Shown: positions 1 through 5,975, numbered from the stretch's first letter. The stretch: 5,975 nucleotides of DNA from Betaproteobacteria bacterium (GCA_947448675.1 CANFOR010000175.1:1-5975); one strand, 5' to 3'. Translations and numbers: made by a program. Notes: a model not told the origin generated them from the sequence alone.

Positions 1-2065
1 AAACGCCTTCAATGTAGTTGGGCTCGCCCTGCTGCTTGAGGTAGGCCACCACGCGGTGCACCTCTTCGTCGCTAACAAAAGCGCCGTGTACGCGAATCGG
101 CAGGCCAGTGCCGCTGGGCATGTAGAGCATGTCACCCATGCCCAACAGGGCCTCAGCGCCCATTTGGTCGAGAATGGTGCGGCTGTCAATCTTGCTGCTC
201 ACCTGAAAGCTGATGCGGGTGGGGATATTGGCTTTGATGAGGCCAGTAATCACGTCTACACTGGGCCGCTGGGTCGCCAAGATCAGGTGAATGCCCGCCG
301 CGCGCGCCTTCTGCGCCAGGCGGGCGATCAGCTCTTCGATCTTCTTGCCAACCACCATCATCAGGTCGGCCAGCTCGTCGATGACGACCACGATGTGCGG
401 CACGCGCTCCAGCGGCTCGGGCTGCTCGGGTGTCAAGCTAAAGGGGTTGTAGATGAATTCGCCGCGCGCCTTGGCCTCGTCGATCTTGCTGTTGTAGCCC
501 GCCAGGTTACGCACCCCCAGCTTGCTCAGCAATTTGTAGCGCCGCTCCATCTCGGCCACGCACCAGTTCAGGCCGTGCGCGGCTTGCTTCATATCGGTGA
601 CCACCGGGGCCAGCAGGTGCGGAATGCCTTCGTACACGCTCATCTCGAGCATCTTCGGGTCGATCAGCAGCAGGCGCACGTCACGCGCTTCGGCTTTGTA
701 CAAAAGCGACAAAATCATGGCATTGATGCCGACCGATTTGCCCGAGCCGGTGGTGCCCGCCACCAAGCAGTGCGGCATCTTGGCCAGGTCAGCCACAATG
801 GCTTGGCCCGCGATGTCTTTGCCCAGGCCCATGGTCAGCATGGACTTGGCTTCGTTATAGGTTTGCGAGCCCAAAATTTCGCTCAACTTAATAGACTGGC
901 GGCGCGCATTGGGCAGCTCCAACGCCATAAAGTTTTTGCCAGGGATGGTCTCGACCACGCGAATCGATACCAAGCTCAGCGAGCGCGCCAAGTCTTTGGC
1001 CAGGCCGACAATTTGCGAACCCTTCACGCCCGTAGCGGGTTCGATCTCGTAGCGGGTAATCACCGGGCCGGGTGCAGCGGCCACCACGCGCACTTCTACG
1101 CCAAAGTCTTTGAGCTTTTTCTCGATCAAGCGGCTAGTCATCTCGAGCGTCTCGGGCGCAACGCATTCTTGTCGCGTTTTGCCGTCCATGGCGTCGAGTA
1201 AATCCACTTGCGGTAGCTTGCTGTCGGGCATGTCCATGAAGAGCGGCTTTTGGCGTTCTTTGGCGACGCGTTCACTCTTGGGCACGTCGAGCAAAACCGG
1301 CTCAATTTGCATGGGTATGGGGTGCTGCTCTTCAATCACCACGCGCTCTTCGTGCACCACCTCTTCGCGCTCGCGCGCAGCTTGCAGGCCCAGGGCTTTG
1401 TCTTCGGCAATTTCGCGCTTCTCACGCAGGGAATCGAACAGCGCCACCAACCAAGCGCCAATGCCCTGGGCCGCTCTAGACCATGAAAAGCGCAATACCT
1501 GGGACATGGCCAAAACCAAGACCGCAATCCAAACCAAAGCCGCCCCGGTAAAACCCATCCAACGCGTGCCCAGTGGGCCAATCCACCAACCCAATACACC
1601 CCCCGCATAGCCCGGCAAATGGGCTTCAAAGCGGTACAAACGGCTCCATTCCAGCGAGGTACTGGACAAGAGCAAGCACAGCAAAGCAAGTACCCATAGC
1701 GCGCGTTGGTGCGGCTGCGCGGTCTCGGCTTTGCTCTGCCCATGGCCTGCACGCAACCACTGCGCCAAGGCGCGGAACCACCAGCGCATACCCGCCAACA
1801 CCACCCACCACGCAGAGTAGCCCAGCAAAAAGTACGCCCCGTCGGCCAACCAAGCGCCCAAGCGCCCGCCCCAGTTGTGCGCGGCCAGGCCCGTGCCCGA
1901 GGTTGACCACGCCGCGTCTTGCGCAGAATAAGTGGCCAAGGCCATGCAAGCAAAGAGCAAGGCCACCGCCGCTGCGGTCAAGCCCAGTTCTTGGGCGAAG
2001 CGATTCGCCCCGGGTTTGCGGTCCGAGGAGGAAGATGCGCGAAGGGTATCGAGTGAAAAAGTCAT
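1..2065 (-). CDS. ftsK: FtsK septal DNA translocase, C-terminus off the left edge
   Basis: FtsK is a membrane-anchored hexameric ATPase at the division septum that pumps double-stranded DNA to clear and segregate chromosomes and, in the known family, activates XerCD recombination at dif. The 688 visible codons run unbroken from the ATG at 2065 to the window edge. Hydrophobic segments lie near residues 28-46, 74-93, 122-137 and 171-188, followed by a charged, coiled-coil-like Glu/Arg linker (about 213-247) and the alpha domain from about 300. In the motor, the Walker A motif GTTGSGKS is at 437-444 and Walker B VVVIDEL has D563/E564. The ATQRPSVDVITG segment is at 597-608. The linker is much shorter than in E. 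coli FtsK, which gives a compact form. The DNA-reading winged-helix gamma domain should follow but is not visible. No strong Shine-Dalgarno precedes the ATG, but no in-frame ATG lies just upstream, and translation from here gives the expected membrane start. Confidence 0.97.
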   Translation of the reverse strand, partial: MTFSLDTLRASSSSDRKPGANRFAQELGLTAAAVALLFACMALATYSAQDAAWSTSGTGLAAHNWGGRLGAWLADGAYFLLGYSAWWVVLAGMRWWFRALAQWLRAGHGQSKAETAQPHQRALWVLALLCLLLSSTSLEWSRLYRFEAHLPGYAGGVLGWWIGPLGTRWMGFTGAALVWIAVLVLAMSQVLRFSWSRAAQGIGAWLVALFDSLREKREIAEDKALGLQAAREREEVVHEERVVIEEQHPIPMQIEPVLLDVPKSERVAKERQKPLFMDMPDSKLPQVDLLDAMDGKTRQECVAPETLEMTSRLIEKKLKDFGVEVRVVAAAPGPVITRYEIEPATGVKGSQIVGLAKDLARSLSLVSIRVVETIPGKNFMALELPNARRQSIKLSEILGSQTYNEAKSMLTMGLGKDIAGQAIVADLAKMPHCLVAGTTGSGKSVGINAMILSLLYKAEARDVRLLLIDPKMLEMSVYEGIPHLLAPVVTDMKQAAHGLNWCVAEMERRYKLLSKLGVRNLAGYNSKIDEAKARGEFIYNPFSLTPEQPEPLERVPHIVVVIDELADLMMVVGKKIEELIARLAQKARAAGIHLILATQRPSVDVITGLIKANIPTRISFQVSSKIDSRTILDQMGAEALLGMGDMLYMPSGTGLPIRVHGAFVSDEEVHRVVAYLKQQGEPNYIEGV

Positions 2066-2083
2066 GGCAAAACGGTATGCCGG

Positions 2084-2111
2084 AGCATAAGGCGAAACGC
2101 CCTTGACCCAA
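2084..2111 (-). promoter_or_regulatory. Weak candidate promoter for ftsK
   Basis: On the minus strand, TTGGGT (2106-2111) lies 16 bp from TATGCT (2084-2089). These match the sigma-70 boxes at 3/6 and 4/6 positions. Transcription would start about 12 bp before the ftsK ATG, which is unusually close. The site lies just beyond the terminator of the preceding gene, where a promoter would be needed if that terminator is efficient. This is inference from a weak match. Confidence 0.22.
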
Positions 2112-2121
2112 ACTGGGCCAA
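2103..2121. repeat. Imperfect 19-bp dyad upstream of ftsK
   Basis: The arms TTGACCCA (2103-2110) and TGGGCCAA (2114-2121) are complementary at 7 of 8 positions around a 3-bp centre. The dyad overlaps the candidate -35 box of ftsK and lies next to the T-tract of the upstream terminator. It could be an operator, or it could be chance in a short intergenic gap. No protein is assigned to it. Confidence 0.35.
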
Positions 2122-2125
2122 GAGT

Positions 2126-2162
2126 AAAAAAACCGCGCTGGGTGTGCGCTGGGTGGGCGCGG
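2126..2162 (-). terminator. Intrinsic terminator of the Crp-like gene
   Basis: Read on the minus strand just after the TGA stop, CCGCGC (2157-2162) pairs with GCGCGG (2133-2138), and seven consecutive T residues follow (2126-2132). The loop is long at 18 nt and carries part of a direct repeat (GCGCTGGGTG at 2135-2144 and 2146-2155, period 11), so the hairpin is modest, but its placement and T-tract fit an intrinsic terminator. Confidence 0.6.
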
Positions 2163-2165
2163 CTA

Positions 2166-2840
2166 TCAGCCCAGTGTGCCCAAGGGTTCGCGCATCAGGG
2201 TGGAGCCGTCTGCCTGTATTTCAATGAAGCCACGCAGCTCGAGGTCTTTCATCACGCGGCTGACCATCTCACGCGAGGCACCCACCATTTTGGCCAGGTC
2301 TTGGCGGGAGACTTTTTCACGGATCAGCAATTCGCCTTTATCATTGGGTTTGGCGGCGTCAAGTAAGCAACGCGCCACGCGCCCGTAAACATCCATCAAG
2401 GCCAGGGATTCAATTTTGCGGTCGGCCACGCGCAGGCGCTGTACCAAGCCCTTCATGACGGCATAGGCCATAGAGGTGTTTTCGGGCAGGCAGCGGGCAA
2501 ACTCGCCGCGCTCTAGCATCAACACGTCAGTTTGCAGTTCGGTGATGACGGAAGCCGAATGCGGCTGGTTGTCGATCAGGCTCATCTCGCCCAGGTAGTC
2601 GCCCGGCTGCAGGGTGGCCAAAATCACTTCGCGGCCCCGGGCGTCGGTGGTCACTACCCGGGCACGGCCCGTGAGCAAAATAAACAGCGCATTGGACTTT
2701 TTGTTTTGCTCCACCACCGTCTCACCGCGCTTAAAACGGCGCTTGACCACGGCAGCAGACACCGACTCCGCTTGACCCGCCGTTAGCATGGAAAACAGGG
2801 GAACTCGGCGAATCAGCTCTAGGTTAGACAACATCGACAT
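2166..2840 (-). CDS. Crp/Fnr-family transcriptional regulator
   Basis: This is a 224-residue cytoplasmic regulator of the usual family length. It has an N-terminal cyclic-nucleotide-type beta-barrel (about 10-115), a dimerisation helix (about 122-150) and a C-terminal winged helix (about 150-217). In the barrel, GEMSL at 84-88 matches the cAMP-pocket GE motif, but the following segment is PHSAS (93-97), with His94 where E. coli Crp has the phosphate-binding Arg of RSA. The recognition helix SREMVSR (189-195) keeps the Arg-Glu-x-x-x-Arg pattern that reads TGTGA half-sites in Crp. The only two cysteines (117, 158) do not form an Fnr iron-sulfur cluster motif. The start is chosen because AGAGG (2846-2850) lies 5 bp before the ATG; a second in-frame ATG lies two codons downstream. 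The gene is divergent from trxB and runs towards ftsK. The ligand is unknown; it could bind another nucleotide or none. Confidence 0.95.
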   Translation of the reverse strand: MSMLSNLELIRRVPLFSMLTAGQAESVSAAVVKRRFKRGETVVEQNKKSNALFILLTGRARVVTTDARGREVILATLQPGDYLGEMSLIDNQPHSASVITELQTDVLMLERGEFARCLPENTSMAYAVMKGLVQRLRVADRKIESLALMDVYGRVARCLLDAAKPNDKGELLIREKVSRQDLAKMVGASREMVSRVMKDLELRGFIEIQADGSTLMREPLGTLG

Positions 2841-2879
2841 AGGAACCTCTTTTTATTCAACAAGCAAAACACCACTTCA

Positions 2880-2899
2880 GCAGGGCCTACTGGGCCTGC
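2880..2899. repeat. Near-perfect 20-bp dyad in the divergent control region
   Basis: GCAGGGCC (2880-2887) and GGGCCTGC (2892-2899) form an inverted repeat with 7 of 8 matching pairs around TACT. It ends one base before the TACAAT -10 candidate facing trxB, so it occupies the promoter spacer. That placement suits a regulator operator. It is also about 40 bp upstream of the Crp-like gene's start, so autoregulation is possible. It does not resemble TGTGA-N6-TCACA. Confidence 0.4.
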
Positions 2900-2900
2900 C

Positions 2901-2906
2901 TACAAT
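2901..2906 (+). promoter_or_regulatory. Candidate -10 box of a trxB promoter
   Basis: TACAAT matches the sigma-70 -10 consensus at 5 of 6 positions. No good -35 is found: the nearest, TTCAGC at 2876-2881, is 19 bp away and poor, which suggests an activator-dependent promoter if it is real. The leader to trxB would be about 120 nt. A weaker alternative nearer the gene is TCTACA (2958-2963), 18 bp from TACATT (2982-2987). Confidence 0.33.
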
Positions 2907-2910
2907 CGGG

Positions 2911-2933
2911 GCGTGCAATCCACTGCAGCACGC
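2911..2933 (+). repeat. Inverted repeat in the trxB leader
   Basis: GCGTGC (2911-2916) and GCACGC (2928-2933) are perfectly complementary around an 11-bp spacer. If transcription starts from the TACAAT box, this would be a hairpin at the very 5' end of the trxB mRNA. It could equally be a DNA operator. There is no T-tract, so it is not a terminator. Confidence 0.35.
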
Positions 2934-3032
2934 GTCGATCGATGAAGGTCAGCACAGTCTACAGGCTCTGGGCACAGACTTTACATTCGCATATTTTCAT
3001 ACACTTCTCAGCAATCTCCTACAGGCACCCTT

Positions 3033-3986
3033 ATGAAGCATAGCAAAGTACTCATTTTGGGCTCAGGCCCCGCCGGTTATACGGCCGCGGTGTATGCCGC
3101 CCGTGCCAACCTCAACCCGGTGCTCATTACCGGCATTGCCCAAGGCGGTCAGTTGATGACCACAACCGATGTTGACAACTGGCCCGCCGACGTGGGCGGC
3201 GTGCAAGGCCCCGAACTGATGCAGCGCTTTTTAGAACACGCAGAACGCTTTAAAACCGAAATTATTTTCGACCATATCAGCGCCGTCGATTTGTCCAAGC
3301 GCCCCTTCACCCTCACCGGTGACAGTGGCCAATATACTTGCGACGCGCTCATCATTGCCACCGGCGCTTCGGCCAAATACCTCGGTCTGCCCTCGGAGAC
3401 AGCATTTATGGGCAAAGGCGTATCGGGTTGCGCCACATGCGACGGTTTTTTCTACCGCAACGAAATTTGCTGCGTGGTGGGCGGTGGCAACACGGCAGTA
3501 GAAGAAGCCTTGTATTTGTCGAACATTGCCAATACTGTGTACCTGGTACACCGGCGCGACAAATTCAAAGCCGAGCCGATTTTGGTCGACAAGGTGATGG
3601 AGAAAGTGGCCGCTGGCAAGATCGTTCTCAAAACCTTCCAGACCTTGGACGAAGTGCTAGGCGACGCCACCGGCGTGACCGGTATTCGCCTCAAAAGTAC
3701 CGTCAATGGCAGCACAGAAGATCTCGCGCTCAAGGGCTGTTTTATTGCCATTGGCCATGCACCCAACACCGACATTTTCCAAGGCCAACTGGCCATGGAA
3801 GGTGGCTACTTGGTCACCCAAAGCGGCCTGAAAGGTTTTGCCACCATGACCAGCGTGCCGGGCGTGTTTGCCGCAGGCGACGTGCAAGACCACATCTACC
3901 GCCAAGCCATCACCAGTGCGGGTACCGGCTGCATGGCCGCCCTAGATGCGCAAAGGTACCTGGAGACCACCCCCGAAGCGGCCTAG
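3033..3986 (+). CDS. trxB: Thioredoxin reductase (NADPH)
   Basis: TrxB is a cytoplasmic FAD flavoenzyme that transfers electrons from NADPH to oxidised thioredoxin, which supplies ribonucleotide reductase, methionine sulfoxide reductases and disulfide repair. The 317 residues match the low-molecular-weight bacterial family. The FAD-binding GSGPAG is at 10-15, and the GGQL segment is at 38-41. The redox-active CATC is at 133-136, inside the NADPH domain. The NADPH loop GGGNTAVEEA is at 150-159, with HRRDKF at 173-178 selecting the 2'-phosphate. The second FAD contact, FAAGDVQD, is at 279-286. All key residues are present and the protein is complete. A weak AGG (3022-3024) precedes the ATG. It is divergent from the Crp-like gene across 192 bp. 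No convincing terminator follows, so some readthrough towards rpmB is possible. Confidence 0.98.
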   Translation: MKHSKVLILGSGPAGYTAAVYAARANLNPVLITGIAQGGQLMTTTDVDNWPADVGGVQGPELMQRFLEHAERFKTEIIFDHISAVDLSKRPFTLTGDSGQYTCDALIIATGASAKYLGLPSETAFMGKGVSGCATCDGFFYRNEICCVVGGGNTAVEEALYLSNIANTVYLVHRRDKFKAEPILVDKVMEKVAAGKIVLKTFQTLDEVLGDATGVTGIRLKSTVNGSTEDLALKGCFIAIGHAPNTDIFQGQLAMEGGYLVTQSGLKGFATMTSVPGVFAAGDVQDHIYRQAITSAGTGCMAALDAQRYLETTPEAA

Positions 3987-4087
3987 CGGCGGCCGCCTCC
4001 CACTTCAGAGGGCCTTGCCTAGGGCCCGGTGGAGCCGGTTCCGTGGCGGGCTGGAATTGAAACCTAGGTCACGCCGCTTCGTCGGGT

Positions 4088-4093
4088 TATAAT
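4088..4093 (+). promoter_or_regulatory. Perfect -10 box upstream of rpmB-rpmG
   Basis: TATAAT is a full consensus -10, lying 104 bp before the rpmB ATG in a non-coding gap. A -35 at normal spacing is not recognisable (TAGGTC at 4065-4070). A TTGAAA at 4057-4062 is a good -35 match but is 25 bp away, too far for a standard promoter. Transcription would start near 4100, just before the hairpin-rich leader. This is the likely main promoter of the ribosomal operon. Confidence 0.55.
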
Positions 4094-4099
4094 TGAAGG

Positions 4100-4197
4100 C
4101 TGCCCTACTTTGGGCACCCGGTTCACCGCCACCGGGTAAAAATATGGCGAGGTCAGGTGCACTGCTTCAGCAGCGCACCGTTTTATGGAGTGCATTC
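4100..4197 (+). promoter_or_regulatory. Structured 5' leader of rpmB with three hairpins
   Basis: Three consecutive hairpins can be drawn. TGCCC/GGGCA (4101-4105 with 4112-4116) has a 6-nt loop. CCCGGT/ACCGGG (4117-4122 with 4131-4136) has an 8-nt loop. The largest, at 4156-4179, has GGTGC paired with GCACC, one A-C mismatch, and an inner CTGC-TTCA-GCAG. It is followed by G and four T residues. The rpmB Shine-Dalgarno GGAG is at 4187-4190, 7 nt before the ATG. TGCACT (4158-4163), from the 5' arm of the large hairpin, is also the exact complement of AGTGCA (4189-4194), which overlaps the Shine-Dalgarno. Two exclusive folds are therefore possible. Ribosomal protein mRNAs often carry autoregulatory leaders; whether this is one is inference. 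Confidence 0.45.
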
Positions 4198-4431
4198 ATG
4201 GCACGCGTATGTGAAGTCACGGGCAAAGGCCCGATGGTGGGAAACAATGTTTCCCACGCCAACAACAAAACCAAGCGCCGGTTCATGCCGAACCTGCAAT
4301 ACCGTCGTTTCTTTGTCGAAACCGAAAACCGTTGGGTGCGTCTGCGCATCAGCAACGCAGGCCTGCGCCTGATCGACAAAAAAGGCATTGATGTCGTGCT
4401 CGCAGACATGCGTTCACGCGGACAAATTTAA
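4198..4431 (+). CDS. rpmB: 50S ribosomal protein L28
   Basis: L28 is a small basic protein of the large ribosomal subunit. The 77 residues match the family's usual length. The opening MARVCEVTGKGPMVGNNVSH and the following NNKTKRRFMPNLQ are hallmark L28 sequence, with the conserved RFFVE and WVRLRISNAGLRLIDKKG downstream. There is a single Cys (residue 5) and no zinc-ribbon Cys pairs, so this is the zinc-independent form. The start is supported by GGAG 7 nt upstream and by family alignment; reading further upstream in the same frame would enter the structured leader. It is the first gene of an operon with rpmG, 11 bp apart. Confidence 0.98.
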   Translation: MARVCEVTGKGPMVGNNVSHANNKTKRRFMPNLQYRRFFVETENRWVRLRISNAGLRLIDKKGIDVVLADMRSRGQI

Positions 4432-4442
4432 GGAGCATCAGC

Positions 4443-4610
4443 ATGGCTAAAGGCGGACGCGAAAAAATCAAGCTGGAATCTACAGCTGGCACCGGTCACT
4501 TCTACACGACCACCAAAAACAAGAAAACCACGCCCGAGAAAATGGCGATCATGAAGTTTGATCCCAAAGCTCGCAAGCACGTGGAATACAAAGAAATCAA
4601 ACTGAAGTAA
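4443..4610 (+). CDS. rpmG: 50S ribosomal protein L33
   Basis: L33 is a small protein of the large ribosomal subunit, located near the E site. The 55 residues equal the E. coli length and keep MAKGGREKIKLES, GTGHFYTTTKNKK, and FDPKARKHVEYKE. It contains no cysteine, so it is the zinc-free paralogue type (C-minus), which does not depend on zinc supply. AGGAG (4431-4435) overlaps the rpmB stop codon and lies 7 nt before the ATG, so translation of the two genes is probably coupled. The rpmB-rpmG order is the standard proteobacterial one. A strong terminator starts 10 bp after the stop. Confidence 0.98.
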   Translation: MAKGGREKIKLESTAGTGHFYTTTKNKKTTPEKMAIMKFDPKARKHVEYKEIKLK

Positions 4611-4619
4611 ACAGTTTTT

Positions 4620-4660
4620 CCCCACAAAAAAGCCGCTCACTGAGCGGCTTTTTTGTGGGG
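4620..4660. terminator. Bidirectional intrinsic terminator between rpmG and the desaturase gene
   Basis: The arms at 4620-4638 and 4642-4660 are perfectly complementary over 19 bp around the loop ACT. The core is GCCGCTC/GAGCGGC flanked by six A on the left and six T on the right, so each strand reads as a GC stem followed by a T-tract. An outer CCCCAC/GTGGGG pair extends the stem. It lies 10 bp after the rpmG stop and about 60 bp after the desaturase stop on the other strand, so it should end both convergent transcripts. Confidence 0.92.
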
Positions 4661-4719
4661 CATTTGGGGCGCGATTGAAGCTGTTTTATAGAGCGGCAGT
4701 TCCCCCGCAGAAAAAGAAC

Positions 4720-5934
4720 TTAAGCCTTCACTGCCCGCAAGCGCAAAGCAAACTGCTGCAAGGCGGCAATCTGCGACTCTTCGGCGCGTTTGCACCAGGC
4801 CACCAACTCGGCCACCAACTGCTCGTGTGAATGCGTGGTGCTGAGCCAGAGCTGACGCAACTCTTCGCGCATGGTCAGCATTTTGTCGAGCACCGGGTGG
4901 GCAGCGCGGGCCAATTCCAAATGCGGCTGGGCCGAAGCCGGTATTTTGTCGGCGTCGCGATGCATCCAGCGCTTGGCCAATTTCAGTGCAGACAAATCGC
5001 CTTGCTGGGCCTTGAGTACAGCCAACTCTGCTTGGCAAGCGCTGCGCATTTCACGTGCATAGCGGGCCATGACTTCGTAGCGATTCGCAATCACGGCCTC
5101 TAGGGTTTTGGCATCAGCCACGGGTTGTACGTCGCCCCACTGCAGTTTGGGTGGCACTTTTTTCACGGTGGCCCAACCGATTTTTTGCATCAAGCTGATA
5201 TACATCCAACCAATGTCAAACTCATAGGGCTTGACCGAGAAGCGCGCCGAGGTGGGGTAGGTGTGGTGGTTGTTATGCAACTCTTCGCCGCCGATGAGGA
5301 TGCCCCACAGGCTGACATTGGTGCTGGCGTCTGGCGACTCAAAATTGCGGTAGCCCCAGTAGTGGCCAATGCCATTGATGATGCCGGTAGCCATCACGGG
5401 GATCCAGGCCATTTGCACGGCCCAAACCGCTAAGCCCAGAGCACCAAACAAGGCCAAGTCGACGATCATCATCACACCCACGCCCTGCCAGCTGTAGCGG
5501 GTGTAGAGGTTGCGCTCGATCCAGTCGTCGGGGGTACCCGAGCCGAACTTGGCCATGGTCTCCATGTTTTTCGATTCGGTACGGTAGAGCTCGGTACCCT
5601 CTAACAGCAGCTTTTTAATGCCACGGGTTTGCGGGCTGTGAGGGTCTTCTTCGGTGTCTACTTTGGCGTGGTGTTTGCGGTGTACGGCGACAAACTCTTT
5701 AGTTACCATGCCGGTGGTAAGCCAGAGCCAAAAGCGAAAGAAGTGCGAGGGGATCGGCCCCAGTTCAAGAGCACGGTGCGACTGCGCACGGTGCACGAAA
5801 ATCGTCACGCTGCAAATGGTGAGGTGCGTCACCACCAAGGTGAAGATGGCCACTTGCCACCAAGCCAAATTCCACAGTCCGTGGCCGAGCCAGTCAATGG
5901 CTACGTTGAGCACGTTCCAATCAGGTAAGAACAT
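4720..5934 (-). CDS. Membrane fatty acid (acyl) desaturase with C-terminal helical extension
   Basis: This is a 404-residue inner-membrane di-iron enzyme of the delta-9 acyl desaturase type, which introduces a cis double bond into acyl chains and tunes membrane fluidity. The three histidine boxes are intact: HRAQSHR at 48-54, HRKHH at 85-89, and HNNHH at 220-224. An additional His is in NGIGH at 187-191. Hydrophobic stretches near 24-47, 64-80, 151-174 and 176-190 fit the family's membrane core. From about residue 272 to the end, roughly 130 residues are soluble, charged and helix-rich, making the protein longer than minimal desaturases; I recall a similar extension in Pseudomonas DesA-type enzymes. 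The substrate (acyl-CoA or lipid-bound acyl) and exact regiochemistry cannot be read from sequence. The first ATG gives the expected N-terminus, but the upstream ribosome site is weak (no GGAG). Only 41 bp of its upstream region is in the window. Confidence 0.93.
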   Translation of the reverse strand: MFLPDWNVLNVAIDWLGHGLWNLAWWQVAIFTLVVTHLTICSVTIFVHRAQSHRALELGPIPSHFFRFWLWLTTGMVTKEFVAVHRKHHAKVDTEEDPHSPQTRGIKKLLLEGTELYRTESKNMETMAKFGSGTPDDWIERNLYTRYSWQGVGVMMIVDLALFGALGLAVWAVQMAWIPVMATGIINGIGHYWGYRNFESPDASTNVSLWGILIGGEELHNNHHTYPTSARFSVKPYEFDIGWMYISLMQKIGWATVKKVPPKLQWGDVQPVADAKTLEAVIANRYEVMARYAREMRSACQAELAVLKAQQGDLSALKLAKRWMHRDADKIPASAQPHLELARAAHPVLDKMLTMREELRQLWLSTTHSHEQLVAELVAWCKRAEESQIAALQQFALRLRAVKA

Positions 5935-5975
5935 AGTTACTTTCTGTCAATAAAGTTTGCGCTGTCTCGGTGCGC

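Noticed and set aside
56..1201. A 381-codon plus-strand open frame opposite ftsK, rich in His, Gln and Ala.
   Set aside because: It is the antisense of a highly conserved FtsK motor region. Its composition is typical of a reverse-strand shadow in GC-rich coding DNA, and it shows no domain or ribosome site.
1336..2111. Minus-strand open frames of 205 and 161 codons overlapping the 5' part of ftsK.
   Set aside because: They are out of frame with the FtsK reading, which has recognisable transmembrane segments and continues into the motor domain. Their Trp/Arg/Gly-rich composition looks like a frame shadow.
2841..3032. Search for a TGTGA-N6-TCACA Crp site in the divergent region.
   Set aside because: No convincing pair of half-sites was found by eye.
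3988..3997. Ten-base palindrome GGCGGCCGCC just after the trxB stop.
   Set aside because: It is short, GC-only and lacks a T-tract. It is most likely chance in GC-rich DNA.
4010..4027. Inverted repeat GGGCC/GGCCC after trxB as a possible terminator.
   Set aside because: The stem is only 5 bp and no T-tract follows.
3338..4060. A 240-codon plus-strand frame overlapping trxB.
   Set aside because: It is an Arg/His-rich alternative frame within a complete, well-conserved TrxB and has no recognisable domain.
5945..5950. TTGACA on the minus strand as the -35 box of the desaturase promoter.
   Set aside because: It lies only 10 bp before the start codon, so the -10 and transcription start would fall inside the gene. 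No matching -10 box was found.

Overview
The window reads as ordinary chromosomal DNA of a betaproteobacterium. The protein sequences and gene neighbourhood (trxB next to ftsK, with a Crp-type regulator between them, then rpmB-rpmG) suggest the Burkholderiales, most likely a Comamonadaceae-like lineage. GC content is moderately high by eye. There are six protein genes, all housekeeping or envelope/redox genes, and coding density is high. I see no insertion sequence, phage gene, CRISPR array, tRNA or rRNA.

Layout, left to right. (1) Positions 1-2065, minus strand: ftsK, the septal DNA translocase. The N-terminal 688 codons are present and the C-terminal gamma domain lies off the left edge. (2) Positions 2066-2165: a 100-bp gap holding a minus-strand terminator for the next gene, an imperfect dyad and a weak candidate ftsK promoter. 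(3) Positions 2166-2840, minus strand: a Crp/Fnr-family regulator with a Crp-like recognition helix, but with His in place of the usual cAMP-phosphate Arg. (4) Positions 2841-3032: a 192-bp divergent control region with two inverted repeats and a TACAAT -10 candidate facing trxB. (5) Positions 3033-3986, plus strand: trxB, thioredoxin reductase. (6) Positions 3987-4197: a 211-bp gap with a perfect TATAAT box and a hairpin-rich leader. (7) Positions 4198-4431 and 4443-4610, plus strand: rpmB (L28) and rpmG (L33), a two-gene ribosomal operon closed by a perfect 19-bp-arm hairpin at 4620-4660. (8) Positions 4720-5934, minus strand: a membrane fatty acid desaturase, convergent with rpmG and sharing that hairpin as a likely bidirectional terminator.

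The genes do not form one pathway. FtsK acts in division and chromosome segregation, TrxB in thiol redox balance, L28/L33 in the 50S subunit, and the desaturase in membrane fluidity. The Crp-like gene is divergent from trxB and upstream of ftsK, so it is a candidate local regulator of either, but no clear TGTGA/TCACA operator was found. I found no convincing new system. The observation most worth testing is the rpmB leader, where the 5' arm of a strong hairpin can also pair with the ribosome-binding region of rpmB.
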